Assembly: GCF_014639155.1 (NCBI RefSeq) | Contig: NZ_BMFT01000002.1 | Span: 434,001 to 498,000, forward strand | Length of the DNA: 64,000 bases | Origin: Paenibacillus segetis | Lineage (GTDB): Bacteria > Bacillota > Bacilli > Paenibacillales > Paenibacillaceae | Direction of reading: 5' to 3' | Shown: piece by piece, positions 52,299-60,361 of the stretch | Layout: each line of letters opens with the position of its first letter | Numbering within the stretch: the first letter of the stretch is position 1 | Program-made: the position numbers and the translations under genes | Notes under the pieces: model-generated | The model's input: the letters and a program-made list of their open reading frames with translations, nothing else | Told to the model about the DNA's origin: nothing | Databases searched by the model: none

Positions 52299-53189
52299 AT
52301 GGATATTCGTCAATTGCAATATCTGATTGAAGTAGCCAGGCTCAAAAGTTTTACCAAGGCTGCGGATGCTCTCTATATTACTCAACCTACAATTAGCAAA
52401 ACGATCAAAGGCATGGAGGAAGAGCTCGGGGTTGTATTGTTTGAACGAAGTGGCAAGCGAATACAGCTAACGGACGCAGGACAAATTATTGTGAATCAGG
52501 CACAACAGATTGTAACTTCTTTTCATAACCTCAATGCCGAATTGGATGACTTACGAAATCTGAAACAGGGTCACATCCGTATTGGCCTTCCTCCTATGGT
52601 AGGAGCTAGCTTCTTCCCCAAGGTGATCGGACAGTTTCACAATCGTTATCCGGACATCAAAATACAATTATTTGAAGATGGGGCGAAGAAAGTCGAATTA
52701 GACGTCGCCAATGGATTGCTTGATGTGGGCGTTGCTGTATTACCTACGGGGCAGGAGGGCTTAAGTAATATTCCTTTTGTGGAGGAGAAGCTCAATTTAG
52801 TTGTTCATCCTACGCATCGCCTTGCGGTAAATAGGGAAGCTAAGTTGTCTGAGTTATCCGAGGATCCTTTTGTCCTGTTCCGGGAAGACTTTACGCTCCA
52901 TGATCGAATTATTGCAGAATGTGTCAAGCTCGGCTTTCAACCGCATGTGATCTATGAAAGCTCACAATGGGATCTAATCAGCCAAATGGTAGCCGTAGGC
53001 CTAGGTATTACATTGTTACCTGAGACCATCTGTCGCGAAATTGACGAGGAGCATGTGCGGATCATTCCTTTAGTTGAACCCGTAATTCCGTGGGAGCTTG
53101 GTATTATCTGGCGAGATGATAGGTACTTGTCATTTGCGACGAGAGAATGGATTCGATTTGCTGAGAATGTGTTGTCCGACAAGGGCTAG
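52299..53189 (+). CDS. LysR-family regulator, CidR-like
   Basis: About 296 residues: winged helix MDIRQLQYLIEVARLKSFTK with TQPTISKTIKGMEEELG, then an effector domain (IRIGLPPMVGASFFP, VGLGITLLP). The sequence and its position divergent from the cidA/cidB-type pair match CidR, the activator of cidABC that responds to acetate/pyruvate metabolism. Frame opens at 52281, but ATG 52299 follows AGAGGAG. The perfect palindrome in the gap is its probable site. Confidence 0.85.
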   Translation: MDIRQLQYLIEVARLKSFTKAADALYITQPTISKTIKGMEEELGVVLFERSGKRIQLTDAGQIIVNQAQQIVTSFHNLNAELDDLRNLKQGHIRIGLPPMVGASFFPKVIGQFHNRYPDIKIQLFEDGAKKVELDVANGLLDVGVAVLPTGQEGLSNIPFVEEKLNLVVHPTHRLAVNREAKLSELSEDPFVLFREDFTLHDRIIAECVKLGFQPHVIYESSQWDLISQMVAVGLGITLLPETICREIDEEHVRIIPLVEPVIPWELGIIWRDDRYLSFATREWIRFAENVLSDKG

Positions 53190-53263
53190 GTGAATTTAGT
53201 ACTTCAAATGCAATTTGAGATAAGGTATATTTTTATACTGTGAAAATCGGAGACTAGCAGGAA

Positions 53264-53578
53264 ATGTGCGTCATTCGAAAAAAATAATTAGGGGACATCT
53301 TAGATGAGCTTTTATTAGAAGGAAAACAATTTCCTCTATGCTACAGGAGAAAAGTAACTCAGGAGCAGGAACTTTAAAAAAAGAACTTGGCGTATTTGAT
53401 CTAACCATGCTTGGCGTTGGATGTGTCGTCGGAACCGGGATTTTTGTGCTTACTGGAGTTGCAGCAGCTGAGCATGCCGGACTGGATTGCATTCCTTATT
53501 TGGATGGCCCTTGGATTAGCTGTTTATTTCTTATACGGTCATCGGCACAGCGAATTGGGCAAGCAAAATAAATCATAA
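53264..53578 (+). pseudogene. Remnant of an APC-family amino-acid permease
   Basis: The N-terminal part is recognisable at 53338-53480 (LKKELGVFDLTMLGVGCVVGTGIFVLTG, written in two pieces: LKKELGVFDLTML and GVGCVVGTGIFVLTG), typical of YfnA-type permeases. A frame further upstream (53294-53320) reads ILDELLLEGKQ, the usual preceding segment, but it is out of frame and behind a TAA. After 53483 another frame reads WIAFLIWMALGLAVYFLYG then HRHSELGKQNKS and stop, the normal C-terminal end. Thus roughly 350-400 codons are deleted and at least two frameshifts exist. Non-functional. Confidence 0.82.
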
Positions 53579-53599
53579 AGTTTAATTCTTCTTATTTAG

Positions 53600-53626
53600 C
53601 CGCCACGGGAAATCGTGGCGGTTTTA
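53600..53626 (+). terminator. Intrinsic terminator of the permease remnant
   Basis: CCGCCACG (53600-53607) pairs with CGTGGCGG (53614-53621), followed by TTTT. Confidence 0.85.
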
Positions 53627-53700
53627 TGTATATTACTAGCCAAAGAGGCAGAAAGTAAGCAGAGTACGAACACTATAAGATTTTAAGGGGAGAATGCAGT

Positions 53701-54513
53701 ATGAAATGTGCCTTGATTTCGGCGGTGATGGCCTGTTTTCTCTTTAGCCTTGTTCCATTGGCTGGAGACAACGTAGTTTCCGCAGCCGATGGCGCTTATC
53801 ATTTTGGCTTCAAGAGAAGTGTAGACGGAAAGCTTCCTTCCATTAATGAAGAGGGGTTCAAACCAATTGTTGATAAACACGGTGCCATTTTTCTGGGAGA
53901 TACGACCCGTAAAGAGTTGTTCCTGACGTTCGATAACGGGTATGAGAATGGGTATACTGCTTCGATTCTAGATACACTTAAGCAGAAAAAGGTGCCAGCT
54001 ATCTTTTTTGTAACGGGGCACTATGTGAAGGATCAACCGGAACTGGTCAAACGAATGGCGGCAGAAGGCCATCTAATTGGTAATCATTCTTGGAGCCACC
54101 CTGATATGACAACGATATCGGATGCTAAGATCAAACAGGAACTAGAGTCAGTCAAGCAGGGGGTTGCTGCTTTAACGGGTAATTCTGAAATGACTTATCT
54201 TCGCCCGCCTCGGGGTATTTTCAATGAAAGAACGCTTCGGTACACGAAAGAGCTGGGTTATACGAATGTTTTTTGGTCAGCGGCTTATAAGGACTGGGAT
54301 CCGAAGGAGCAGAAGGGCTCTTCTTATGCTTATCAAAAAGTGGTCTCTCAGTTGCATCCAGGTGCAGTTCTTCTACTTCATTCTGTTTCCAAGGACAATA
54401 CGGAGGCATTGGGGTCAATAATCGATGAGGCTCGCCGCCAAGGATATGCATTTAAAAGTTTGACTCAGCTTCACGGAGATGTTTTCCCATTTTTACCGAA
54501 TGGAATTAATTAA
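53701..54513 (+). CDS. pdaA: Delta-lactam-biosynthetic de-N-acetylase (PdaA-type)
   Basis: 270 residues with a signal peptide (ALISAVMACFLFSLVPLAG) and a NodB deacetylase domain: LFLTFDNGYENGY (metal Asp, here FDNG as in PdaA), GNHSWSHPDM (His ligands), RPPRGIFNERT and LLLHSVSKDNTEALG. PdaA deacetylates MurNAc to let muramic-delta-lactam form in spore cortex, so this gene implies endospore formation. ATG 53701 follows AGGGGAG. Monocistronic. Confidence 0.9.
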   Translation: MKCALISAVMACFLFSLVPLAGDNVVSAADGAYHFGFKRSVDGKLPSINEEGFKPIVDKHGAIFLGDTTRKELFLTFDNGYENGYTASILDTLKQKKVPAIFFVTGHYVKDQPELVKRMAAEGHLIGNHSWSHPDMTTISDAKIKQELESVKQGVAALTGNSEMTYLRPPRGIFNERTLRYTKELGYTNVFWSAAYKDWDPKEQKGSSYAYQKVVSQLHPGAVLLLHSVSKDNTEALGSIIDEARRQGYAFKSLTQLHGDVFPFLPNGIN

Positions 54514-54613
54514 GCAAAGTAACCCCCGGGAAGATGACCATCCTATAGTTGTAGTTTGTGTAACCGCATGGAAACAAAGTGGATGCGCATACATCTAGTA
54601 GTACCTAATGAAG

Positions 54614-54643
54614 ACCTGACGGAACTTCCGCCAGGTTTTTTTA
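54614..54643 (+). terminator. Intrinsic terminator of pdaA
   Basis: ACCTGACGG (54614-54622) pairs with CCGCCAGGT (54628-54636) with one mismatch, then TTTTTT. The 100 bases between the gene and this hairpin (54514-54613) contain a CGCAT/ATGCG dyad but nothing I can name. Confidence 0.85.
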
Positions 54644-54670
54644 AACCATTTTTACTCAGTCTTGAGGCGG

Positions 54671-54699
54671 TTGACTTTGGATATTTAGGCTTTTATAAT
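54671..54699 (+). promoter_or_regulatory. Strong sigma-A promoter of the marR-ABC operon
   Basis: TTGACT (54671-54676), 17-base spacer, TATAAT (54694-54699); transcription would begin near 54706. Confidence 0.8.
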
Positions 54700-54718
54700 T
54701 AGCCTTACGAATAAATAG

Positions 54719-54736
54719 GTTTACTAATTATTAAAC
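54719..54736 (+). promoter_or_regulatory. Candidate MarR operator
   Basis: GTTTACTAA-TTATTAAAC is an 18-base palindrome with one mismatch, just after the predicted start of transcription and 15 bases before AGGAGG. Its position suits autorepression by the encoded MarR protein. Confidence 0.6.
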
Positions 54737-54766
54737 TGTATAAATAAATAAGGAGGAATGAAAATT

Positions 54767-55237
54767 GTGATCATGGGCGACGATCTAAAAGCCCAGAGAC
54801 TGCTGGACGCATTCAACAGCTTACGACGGGTAGAGTGGCATAAAATGCCCCAGCCCCACGGGAATTGTAAACTTAGTGAGGTTAGAGTGTTATTTTTTAT
54901 TAAGCAGGGTCTTCGTACTGATCCTAGAGGCGTTACCATATCTACACTAAGTTCCTTGATGGGTGTTACTTCACCTACGATAACTCCCTTAATTAAAAAC
55001 CTTGAGTCAAATGGTCTAGTATTGCGTCTTAACGATCAAGAAGACCGGAGAGTCGTACGTGTTCAATTGACTGAAACAGGTGAAGAGTTCATCCGCAAGG
55101 CCATTGGGTCTTTGAAGGAGAGATTTCAAGGTATTTATAATTTTTTAGGAGAAGAGAAAAGCGCTCAACTCGCAGAGCTATTGGAACAAGTGCACCAATA
55201 TATCTTAGAGAGACAGAAAGAAGAGCGCAACGTTTGA
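54767..55237 (+). CDS. MarR-family transcriptional regulator
   Basis: About 156 residues with the winged helix-turn-helix VRVLFFIKQGLRTDPRGVT, ISTLSSLMGVTSPTITPLI and KNLESNGLVLRLNDQEDRR-VRVQLTETG (wing). Likely represses its own operon and senses a compound exported by the two ABC genes. The strong site AGGAGG (54751-54756) is one base from ATG 54758; GTG 54767 is better spaced. Confidence 0.88.
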   Translation: MIMGDDLKAQRLLDAFNSLRRVEWHKMPQPHGNCKLSEVRVLFFIKQGLRTDPRGVTISTLSSLMGVTSPTITPLIKNLESNGLVLRLNDQEDRRVVRVQLTETGEEFIRKAIGSLKERFQGIYNFLGEEKSAQLAELLEQVHQYILERQKEERNV

Positions 55238-55263
55238 TTAAGAGAAAGTGGAGATGATGGGAA

Positions 55264-56991
55264 ATGATAAAGCTTTTCCGAAATTTAAAACCATACCGTT
55301 TACTGGTCATTGCGGTGCTAGTGCTGGTATTCTTCCAGTCACTTTCTGAGTTGTATTTACCGACGCTGATGTCAGATATTATTGACACAGGGGTTGTGAA
55401 AGGTGATACAACTTATATTTGGAAGATTGGTTCGTTCATGCTCCTTGTAGCACTGGGCGGAATGGCCTGCTCCATTGGAGCGAGTTATTTCTCCTCGAAG
55501 GCAGCATCTGGGTTTGGTAAATTAATGCGTGGTAAGGTATTCAACCACGTGGAGAATTTCTCTCTTGAGGAGTTTGACAAGGTTGGAACGGCTTCGTTGA
55601 TAACACGTACAACAAATGATATTACTCAAATGCAGCAAGTACTTATTATGATTCTGCGAATGATGATTATGGCTCCGATGTTATGCATTGGGGGGATCAT
55701 CATGGCAGTATCCAAAGATGCAACCTTATCTCTGGTATTTATTGTGGTTATCCCTGTGCTTGCTCTGGCGATCTTCCTTATTGCTAGAAAAGGACTTCCA
55801 TACTTCAAAGCGATTCAATCAAAGATTGATAAGCTAAACCTTGTTATGCGTGAAGGATTAACCGGGATCCGTGTTATTCGTTCATTTAACAGAATTGACC
55901 ATGAGAAGAAACGGTTCGAGGTGGCAAACTTCGACTTGACCGATACATCGATCAAAGTAAACAAAATTATGGCGCTAATGATGCCGATTATGATGCTTGT
56001 TATGAACTTCTCTTCTGTAGCCATTATCTGGTTCGGTGGAATACGCATTGATGGTGGGCATATGGCTGTCGGCGATCTCATGGCATTTCTACAATATGCT
56101 ATGCAGATTATGTTCTCACTCGTGATGGTGTCCATGATGTTTGTACTTATTCCTCGTGCATCAGCTTCAGCTATTCGGATCAACGAAGTGCTGGATATGG
56201 AACCAGTTATTAAGGATGCTGAGGTTCTGAAGGGGACTTCTGGCATGAAAGGTTATGTTGAGTTTGATAATGTGACCTTTAGTTACCCTGGCGCAGAGCA
56301 ACCTGCGATACAAGATATTTCTTTCAGCGCTAAGCCGGGTGAAGTGACGGCAATTATTGGCGGAACGGGGTCAGGTAAATCTACCCTCATTAGTCTTATT
56401 CCAAGATTCTATGAAGTCGATAGTGGCCGCGTGTTAGTGGATGGCGTTGATGTTCGTGATATGTCACAGGAGGAGCTGCGTAAGAAGATTGGTCTTGTTC
56501 CGCAGAAAGCTGTGTTGTTCACAGGTACAATTAACGAGAATATTCGTTACGGTAAAGAAGATGCAACCGATGAAGAAGTGCAACACGCTGCTCAAATCGC
56601 GCAGGCATCTGATTTTATCGCCGAAATGGAAGAAGGCTTCCAATCTGTGATCGCCCAAGGTGGTTCTAATGTCTCTGGTGGACAGAAACAGCGTCTATCG
56701 ATCGCACGTGCTTTGGTACGACAAGCGGAAGTTTATATATTTGATGATAGCTTCTCAGCGCTTGACTTCAAGACCGACTCTAAGCTTCGTGCTGCATTGA
56801 AGCAAGAAACCATGGAATCTACGGTTATTATTGTTGCTCAACGGGTTAGTACCGTAATGGATGCTGACCGCATCATCGTAATGAATGAGAGTCAAGTTGC
56901 GGGTATTGGCAATCACCAAGAACTGATGGAGACCTGCGACGTGTATAGAGAAATCGTGTATTCGCAGCTTTCAGAGGAGGAGATCGCATGA
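55264..56991 (+). CDS. Heterodimeric ABC multidrug exporter subunit with degenerate site
   Basis: 575-residue half-transporter: six spans (about 15-300) and a nucleotide-binding domain with GGTGSGKSTLIS (about 374), VSGGQKQRLSIARAL and Walker B VYIFDDSFSALDF, where the catalytic Glu is replaced by Ser. That substitution marks the degenerate-site partner of BmrCD/LmrCD-type heterodimers. Start overlaps nothing upstream; its stop overlaps the next ATG as ATGA. Confidence 0.9.
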   Translation: MIKLFRNLKPYRLLVIAVLVLVFFQSLSELYLPTLMSDIIDTGVVKGDTTYIWKIGSFMLLVALGGMACSIGASYFSSKAASGFGKLMRGKVFNHVENFSLEEFDKVGTASLITRTTNDITQMQQVLIMILRMMIMAPMLCIGGIIMAVSKDATLSLVFIVVIPVLALAIFLIARKGLPYFKAIQSKIDKLNLVMREGLTGIRVIRSFNRIDHEKKRFEVANFDLTDTSIKVNKIMALMMPIMMLVMNFSSVAIIWFGGIRIDGGHMAVGDLMAFLQYAMQIMFSLVMVSMMFVLIPRASASAIRINEVLDMEPVIKDAEVLKGTSGMKGYVEFDNVTFSYPGAEQPAIQDISFSAKPGEVTAIIGGTGSGKSTLISLIPRFYEVDSGRVLVDGVDVRDMSQEELRKKIGLVPQKAVLFTGTINENIRYGKEDATDEEVQHAAQIAQASDFIAEMEEGFQSVIAQGGSNVSGGQKQRLSIARALVRQAEVYIFDDSFSALDFKTDSKLRAALKQETMESTVIIVAQRVSTVMDADRIIVMNESQVAGIGNHQELMETCDVYREIVYSQLSEEEIA

Positions 56992-58892
56992 GCCAGCAAA
57001 ATAAGAGTGGGAACATGGGCAAAGGCGGTCACGGACCAGGCGGCGGACATGGAGGCCCAGGTGGTCCAGCAGGTGGTATGTCAAGACCTGTTGAGAAGGC
57101 CAAAGACTTCAAGGGTACGTTAAAACGTTTGATTCAATATTTGCGTCCCCATAAGTTGCAATTATCTGCCGTATTGCTTATGGCAGTTCTGAGTACGATA
57201 TTTAGCATTGTGAGTCCTAAAGTTATGGGTAAGGCAACTACGAAATTGTTCGAAGGCATTATCGGGAAAATGAAGGGGATTCCTGGAGCGGAGATTGACT
57301 TCCAGTACGTATGGCAAATTATTATGATCTTGCTTGGACTATATTTGCTCAGCGCGCTATTCAGTTATTTCCAACAGTATATTATGGCTAGCGTGGCCCA
57401 GAAGACAGTTTACGATTTACGTCGAGATGTAAATGACAAGTTATCACGCCTACCTCTGAAATATTTTGACGCACGGACACACGGGGAAATTCTAAGCCGG
57501 GTAACCAATGATGTCGACAATATTAGCTCAACACTGCAGCAAAGTATGACTCAACTTATTACCGCTGTTCTGACTATCATCGGCGTAATTGTCATGATGT
57601 TGACCATTAGTCCACTGATGACATTAATTGCAATACTGACGTTGCCTCTTAGCGTCATTGCGATCACATCGATCGCTAAGCGTTCACAGAAGCAATTTAT
57701 TAGACAGCAGAAGGAACTGGGTCAACTTAACGGACATGTAGAAGAAATGTACACGGGGCATAAGGTGATTAAGGCGTTTGGACGTGAACGCAAATCGCTG
57801 GAGCAATTCGATGAAATTAATGACCGTCTATATGAAGCCGGTTGGAAAGCGCAATTTATTTCCGGTGTCATTATGCCTATCATGAGCTTCATTGGTAATA
57901 TCGGTTATGTACTTGTCGCGGTTGTTGGGGGTATCCTCGTAACCAAGGGAAGAATAACCGTCGGGGATATTCAAGCGTTTATTCAATATTCCAGACAATT
58001 CACGATGCCAATTACTCAGACAGCAAATATTGCGAACGTCATTCAATCAACGGTAGCTTCGGCTGAACGTGTCTTCGAAATTCTTGACGAAGAGGAAGAA
58101 GTGGCAGAAAAGACAAATCCCATTGTTTTGGAGAATCCACATGGCAACGTAGCTTTCGAACATGTGAAATTTGGATATGACAGTAAGAATATGCTAATCG
58201 AAGATATGAATATCACGGCTTCCCAAGGTCAAACGATCGCGATTGTAGGTCCAACTGGAGCTGGTAAGACAACATTGATCAATCTATTAATGCGTTTCTA
58301 TGAAGTAAATGATGGGGCGATCACTGTCGATGGCGTGAACATCGCTCATATGAAACGTGGAGATTTACGGAGTTTGTTTGGAATGGTATTGCAGGATACG
58401 TGGCTGTTTAACGGTACGATCCGTGATAACATAGCTTATGGCCGAGAGGGCGCAACAGAAGCAGATGTCGTACGGGCGGCTAAAATGGCGCATGCGGATC
58501 ACTTTATCCGTACCCTTCCTATGGGTTATGACACGATTCTGAACGAAGAAGCATCGAATATATCCCAAGGTCAGAAACAGCTTCTAACGATCGCACGTGC
58601 TATTCTTGCTGATCCAGCTATTCTCATCCTGGACGAAGCGACAAGCAGTGTTGATACACGTACAGAGGTCTTCATCCAGAAGGCGATGAATGAACTGATG
58701 AAGGGCAGAACTAGCTTCGTTATTGCCCATAGGTTGTCAACAATCAAGGATGCCGATCTTATCCTCGTGATGAACCACGGTTCTGTTATTGAGAAGGGAA
58801 CTCACGAAGAATTGTTAGAGCAAGGCGGCTTCTATGCTGATCTATACAATAGCCAATTCTCCAAGGGTGGTTTTGATCTAGAGGTAGGATAA
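56988..58892 (+). CDS. Heterodimeric ABC multidrug exporter subunit with catalytic site
   Basis: 634 residues. The first about 30 residues form an unusual Gly/His/Pro-rich tail (GNMGKGGHGPGGGHGGPGG), then come the membrane domain and a nucleotide-binding domain with GPTGAGKTTLIN, ILILDEATSSVD (intact Walker B Glu) and a variant signature ISQGQKQLLT. It complements the neighbour with an intact signature and missing Glu, giving one active composite site. Coupled by ATGA overlap. A GG/H-rich tail in this second subunit is common in Bacillales homologues. Confidence 0.9.
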   Translation: MSQQNKSGNMGKGGHGPGGGHGGPGGPAGGMSRPVEKAKDFKGTLKRLIQYLRPHKLQLSAVLLMAVLSTIFSIVSPKVMGKATTKLFEGIIGKMKGIPGAEIDFQYVWQIIMILLGLYLLSALFSYFQQYIMASVAQKTVYDLRRDVNDKLSRLPLKYFDARTHGEILSRVTNDVDNISSTLQQSMTQLITAVLTIIGVIVMMLTISPLMTLIAILTLPLSVIAITSIAKRSQKQFIRQQKELGQLNGHVEEMYTGHKVIKAFGRERKSLEQFDEINDRLYEAGWKAQFISGVIMPIMSFIGNIGYVLVAVVGGILVTKGRITVGDIQAFIQYSRQFTMPITQTANIANVIQSTVASAERVFEILDEEEEVAEKTNPIVLENPHGNVAFEHVKFGYDSKNMLIEDMNITASQGQTIAIVGPTGAGKTTLINLLMRFYEVNDGAITVDGVNIAHMKRGDLRSLFGMVLQDTWLFNGTIRDNIAYGREGATEADVVRAAKMAHADHFIRTLPMGYDTILNEEASNISQGQKQLLTIARAILADPAILILDEATSSVDTRTEVFIQKAMNELMKGRTSFVIAHRLSTIKDADLILVMNHGSVIEKGTHEELLEQGGFYADLYNSQFSKGGFDLEVG

Positions 58893-58920
58893 CACTAATA
58901 CCTAAACAATCGATAGAAAT

Positions 58921-58956
58921 AACAAAGGGCGCTCCCGAATAGGGGCGCCCTTTGTT
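58921..58956. terminator. Bidirectional terminator
   Basis: AACAAAGGGCGCTCC (58921-58935) pairs with GGGGCGCCCTTTGTT (58942-58956), serving the ABC operon and the convergent minus-strand operon. Confidence 0.88.
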
Positions 58957-58979
58957 ATGAACAATTAGAATGCTAAAGA

Positions 58980-59324
58980 TTATCTGGCAAGTAGATATAC
59001 ACCGCACAGGATGACGGCGACACCTGCTATTTTGGTCGCTGTAATGTCTTCCCCGAATAAAAAGTAAGCGGGAATCATGGAGAGAACATAAGCAAAAGCT
59101 TGCATTGGATAGGCAATGCTAAGCGGTAGTCGTGTCAGAACTGCGAACCAGAGCAGGGTAGCGATCCCGTAGAGCATCAAGCCACCAATGATTGCAGGAG
59201 ACGTTATGAGTTTGTCCCAATGGAGTCCACCGGATCGTCCCAGCCCGATCTTGAATAGGACTTGACCGGTCACGAGCAACAGAATATTCCCTAGTAAGAG
59301 CAGATAGCTAATCATTTTGTCCAT
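58980..59324 (-). CDS. Small DMT-superfamily transporter (EmrE/ArnE-like)
   Basis: 114 residues, four spans: YLLLLGNILLLVTGQVLFK, PAIIGGLMLYGIATLLWFAV, PLSIAYPMQAFAYVLSMIPAY and GVAVILCGVYLLAR. The conserved TGQVLFKIGL and LPLSIAYP run resemble the ArnE/F-type flippases for undecaprenyl-phosphate sugars. Behind a dolichol-phosphate-sugar-type transferase operon, lipid-linked sugar flipping is a likelier role than drug export. Overlaps the DUF2304 gene by 17 bases. Confidence 0.83.
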   Translation of the reverse strand: MDKMISYLLLLGNILLLVTGQVLFKIGLGRSGGLHWDKLITSPAIIGGLMLYGIATLLWFAVLTRLPLSIAYPMQAFAYVLSMIPAYFLFGEDITATKIAGVAVILCGVYLLAR

Positions 59325-59655
59325 GAGGGACCTCCCGCTCCTTCAGAATAGTTACTTCTTGAGCCAGACGTAATACTTGGCTTGTCAGTCTGGTGATCAC
59401 AATCGTCAGGTGAAGTATCAATGCGAAGCTGAATAGAAGTCCAAATAGGAACAGAATGGCGGGAGCGTATTTCACACCGAGTTTGTCTGCGATCCATTCG
59501 ATAAAGGATACATTAAAAGAAATAATAAGTAGTGTCACACTGAATAGAATCCAGAGCAACGAATACTGTTCCTTTAGCTTCTGTCTTCGTACGAGCTCTA
59601 GAACGATTAGTAAAAAGGCGAATGCAAGTGAGACCGATAGAACATAAATAGCCAT
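59308..59655 (-). CDS. DUF2304-family membrane protein
   Basis: About 115 residues with three spans (IYVLSVSLAFAFLLIVLELV, LLWILFSVTLLIISFNVSFI, ILFLFGLLFSFALILHLTIV) and a C-terminal coiled helix. DUF2304 proteins almost always lie next to a GT2 polyprenyl-phosphate glycosyltransferase, as here; function unknown. The ATG is one base after the upstream TAA; the longer frame to 59694 overlaps the transferase and is not used. Confidence 0.85.
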   Translation of the reverse strand: MAIYVLSVSLAFAFLLIVLELVRRQKLKEQYSLLWILFSVTLLIISFNVSFIEWIADKLGVKYAPAILFLFGLLFSFALILHLTIVITRLTSQVLRLAQEVTILKEREVPHGQND

Positions 59656-59656
59656 T

Positions 59657-60361
59657 TTATTTAGACACCGCCGCTCTATCATAACGGATTGCACTCATGA
59701 GGACGGATAATGTCACCTTCACCATATAATACACGGATTTGATTGGGGTTATTGATGACTTTCCGGTTTCGCGATTTCGCATTTCTGTAGCTACCTCGGT
59801 AATCCGGCAACCCTTACGCTTGAGATAAATGAGCGCTTCTACTTCTGGGTAGTCCATGGGGTAGTATTTAGCATATAAGTCGATCACCCTAGGTCCTGCG
59901 GCGCGAAAGCCACTGGTCGTGTCTGTGAAGCGTTGCCCGGTAACCAGGGTAACCAAGTTTGAGAAAAAGACCATCCCGACTCGTCTCAGAAGAGAAGAAC
60001 GGTACGATGTATTTTCTACGTACCTTGATCCGATCACTAGATCATATTGCTCGGTCTGAGCAATTAGCTTCGGCAGTTCACTGGCGAGGTGTTGTCCGTC
60101 AGCATCCATTTGGATAGCAATTTCATAGCCATGTTGCTTAGCGTAGATATAGCCAGTTTGCATACCACCGCCAATGCCGACATTATAGGGGAGTGTAAGT
60201 ACCTTTGCGCCAGCTTCTGTCGCACGTTGCTTTGTGCGATCAGTAGAGCCGTCGTTAATGACGACAATGTCAACAGACGGCGCGAACCTATGAATATCCC
60301 GAATGACAGAGGCGATACTGCCTTCCTCATTATATGCGGGGATAATAACTAGAGTCTTCAT
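59657..60361 (-). CDS. GT2 polyprenyl-phosphate glycosyltransferase (DPM1/ArnC-like)
   Basis: 234 residues with the GT-A GT2 fold: VIIPAYNEEGSIASVI, DIVVINDGSTDRT, AIQMDADGQH (DxD) and TSGFRAAGPRVIDLYAKYY. No C-terminal membrane pair. Makes an undecaprenyl-phosphate sugar for extracytoplasmic transfer. ATG overlaps the preceding stop by ATGA. Confidence 0.9.
   Translation of the reverse strand: MKTLVIIPAYNEEGSIASVIRDIHRFAPSVDIVVINDGSTDRTKQRATEAGAKVLTLPYNVGIGGGMQTGYIYAKQHGYEIAIQMDADGQHLASELPKLIAQTEQYDLVIGSRYVENTSYRSSLLRRVGMVFFSNLVTLVTGQRFTDTTSGFRAAGPRVIDLYAKYYPMDYPEVEALIYLKRKGCRITEVATEMRNRETGKSSITPIKSVYYMVKVTLSVLMSAIRYDRAAVSK

Noticed and set aside
54514..54613. CGCAT/ATGCG dyad after pdaA considered as a possible riboswitch
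   Set aside because: No conserved motif of a known class, and it lies downstream of a gene and before that gene's terminator, so it is most likely only 3' untranslated sequence.
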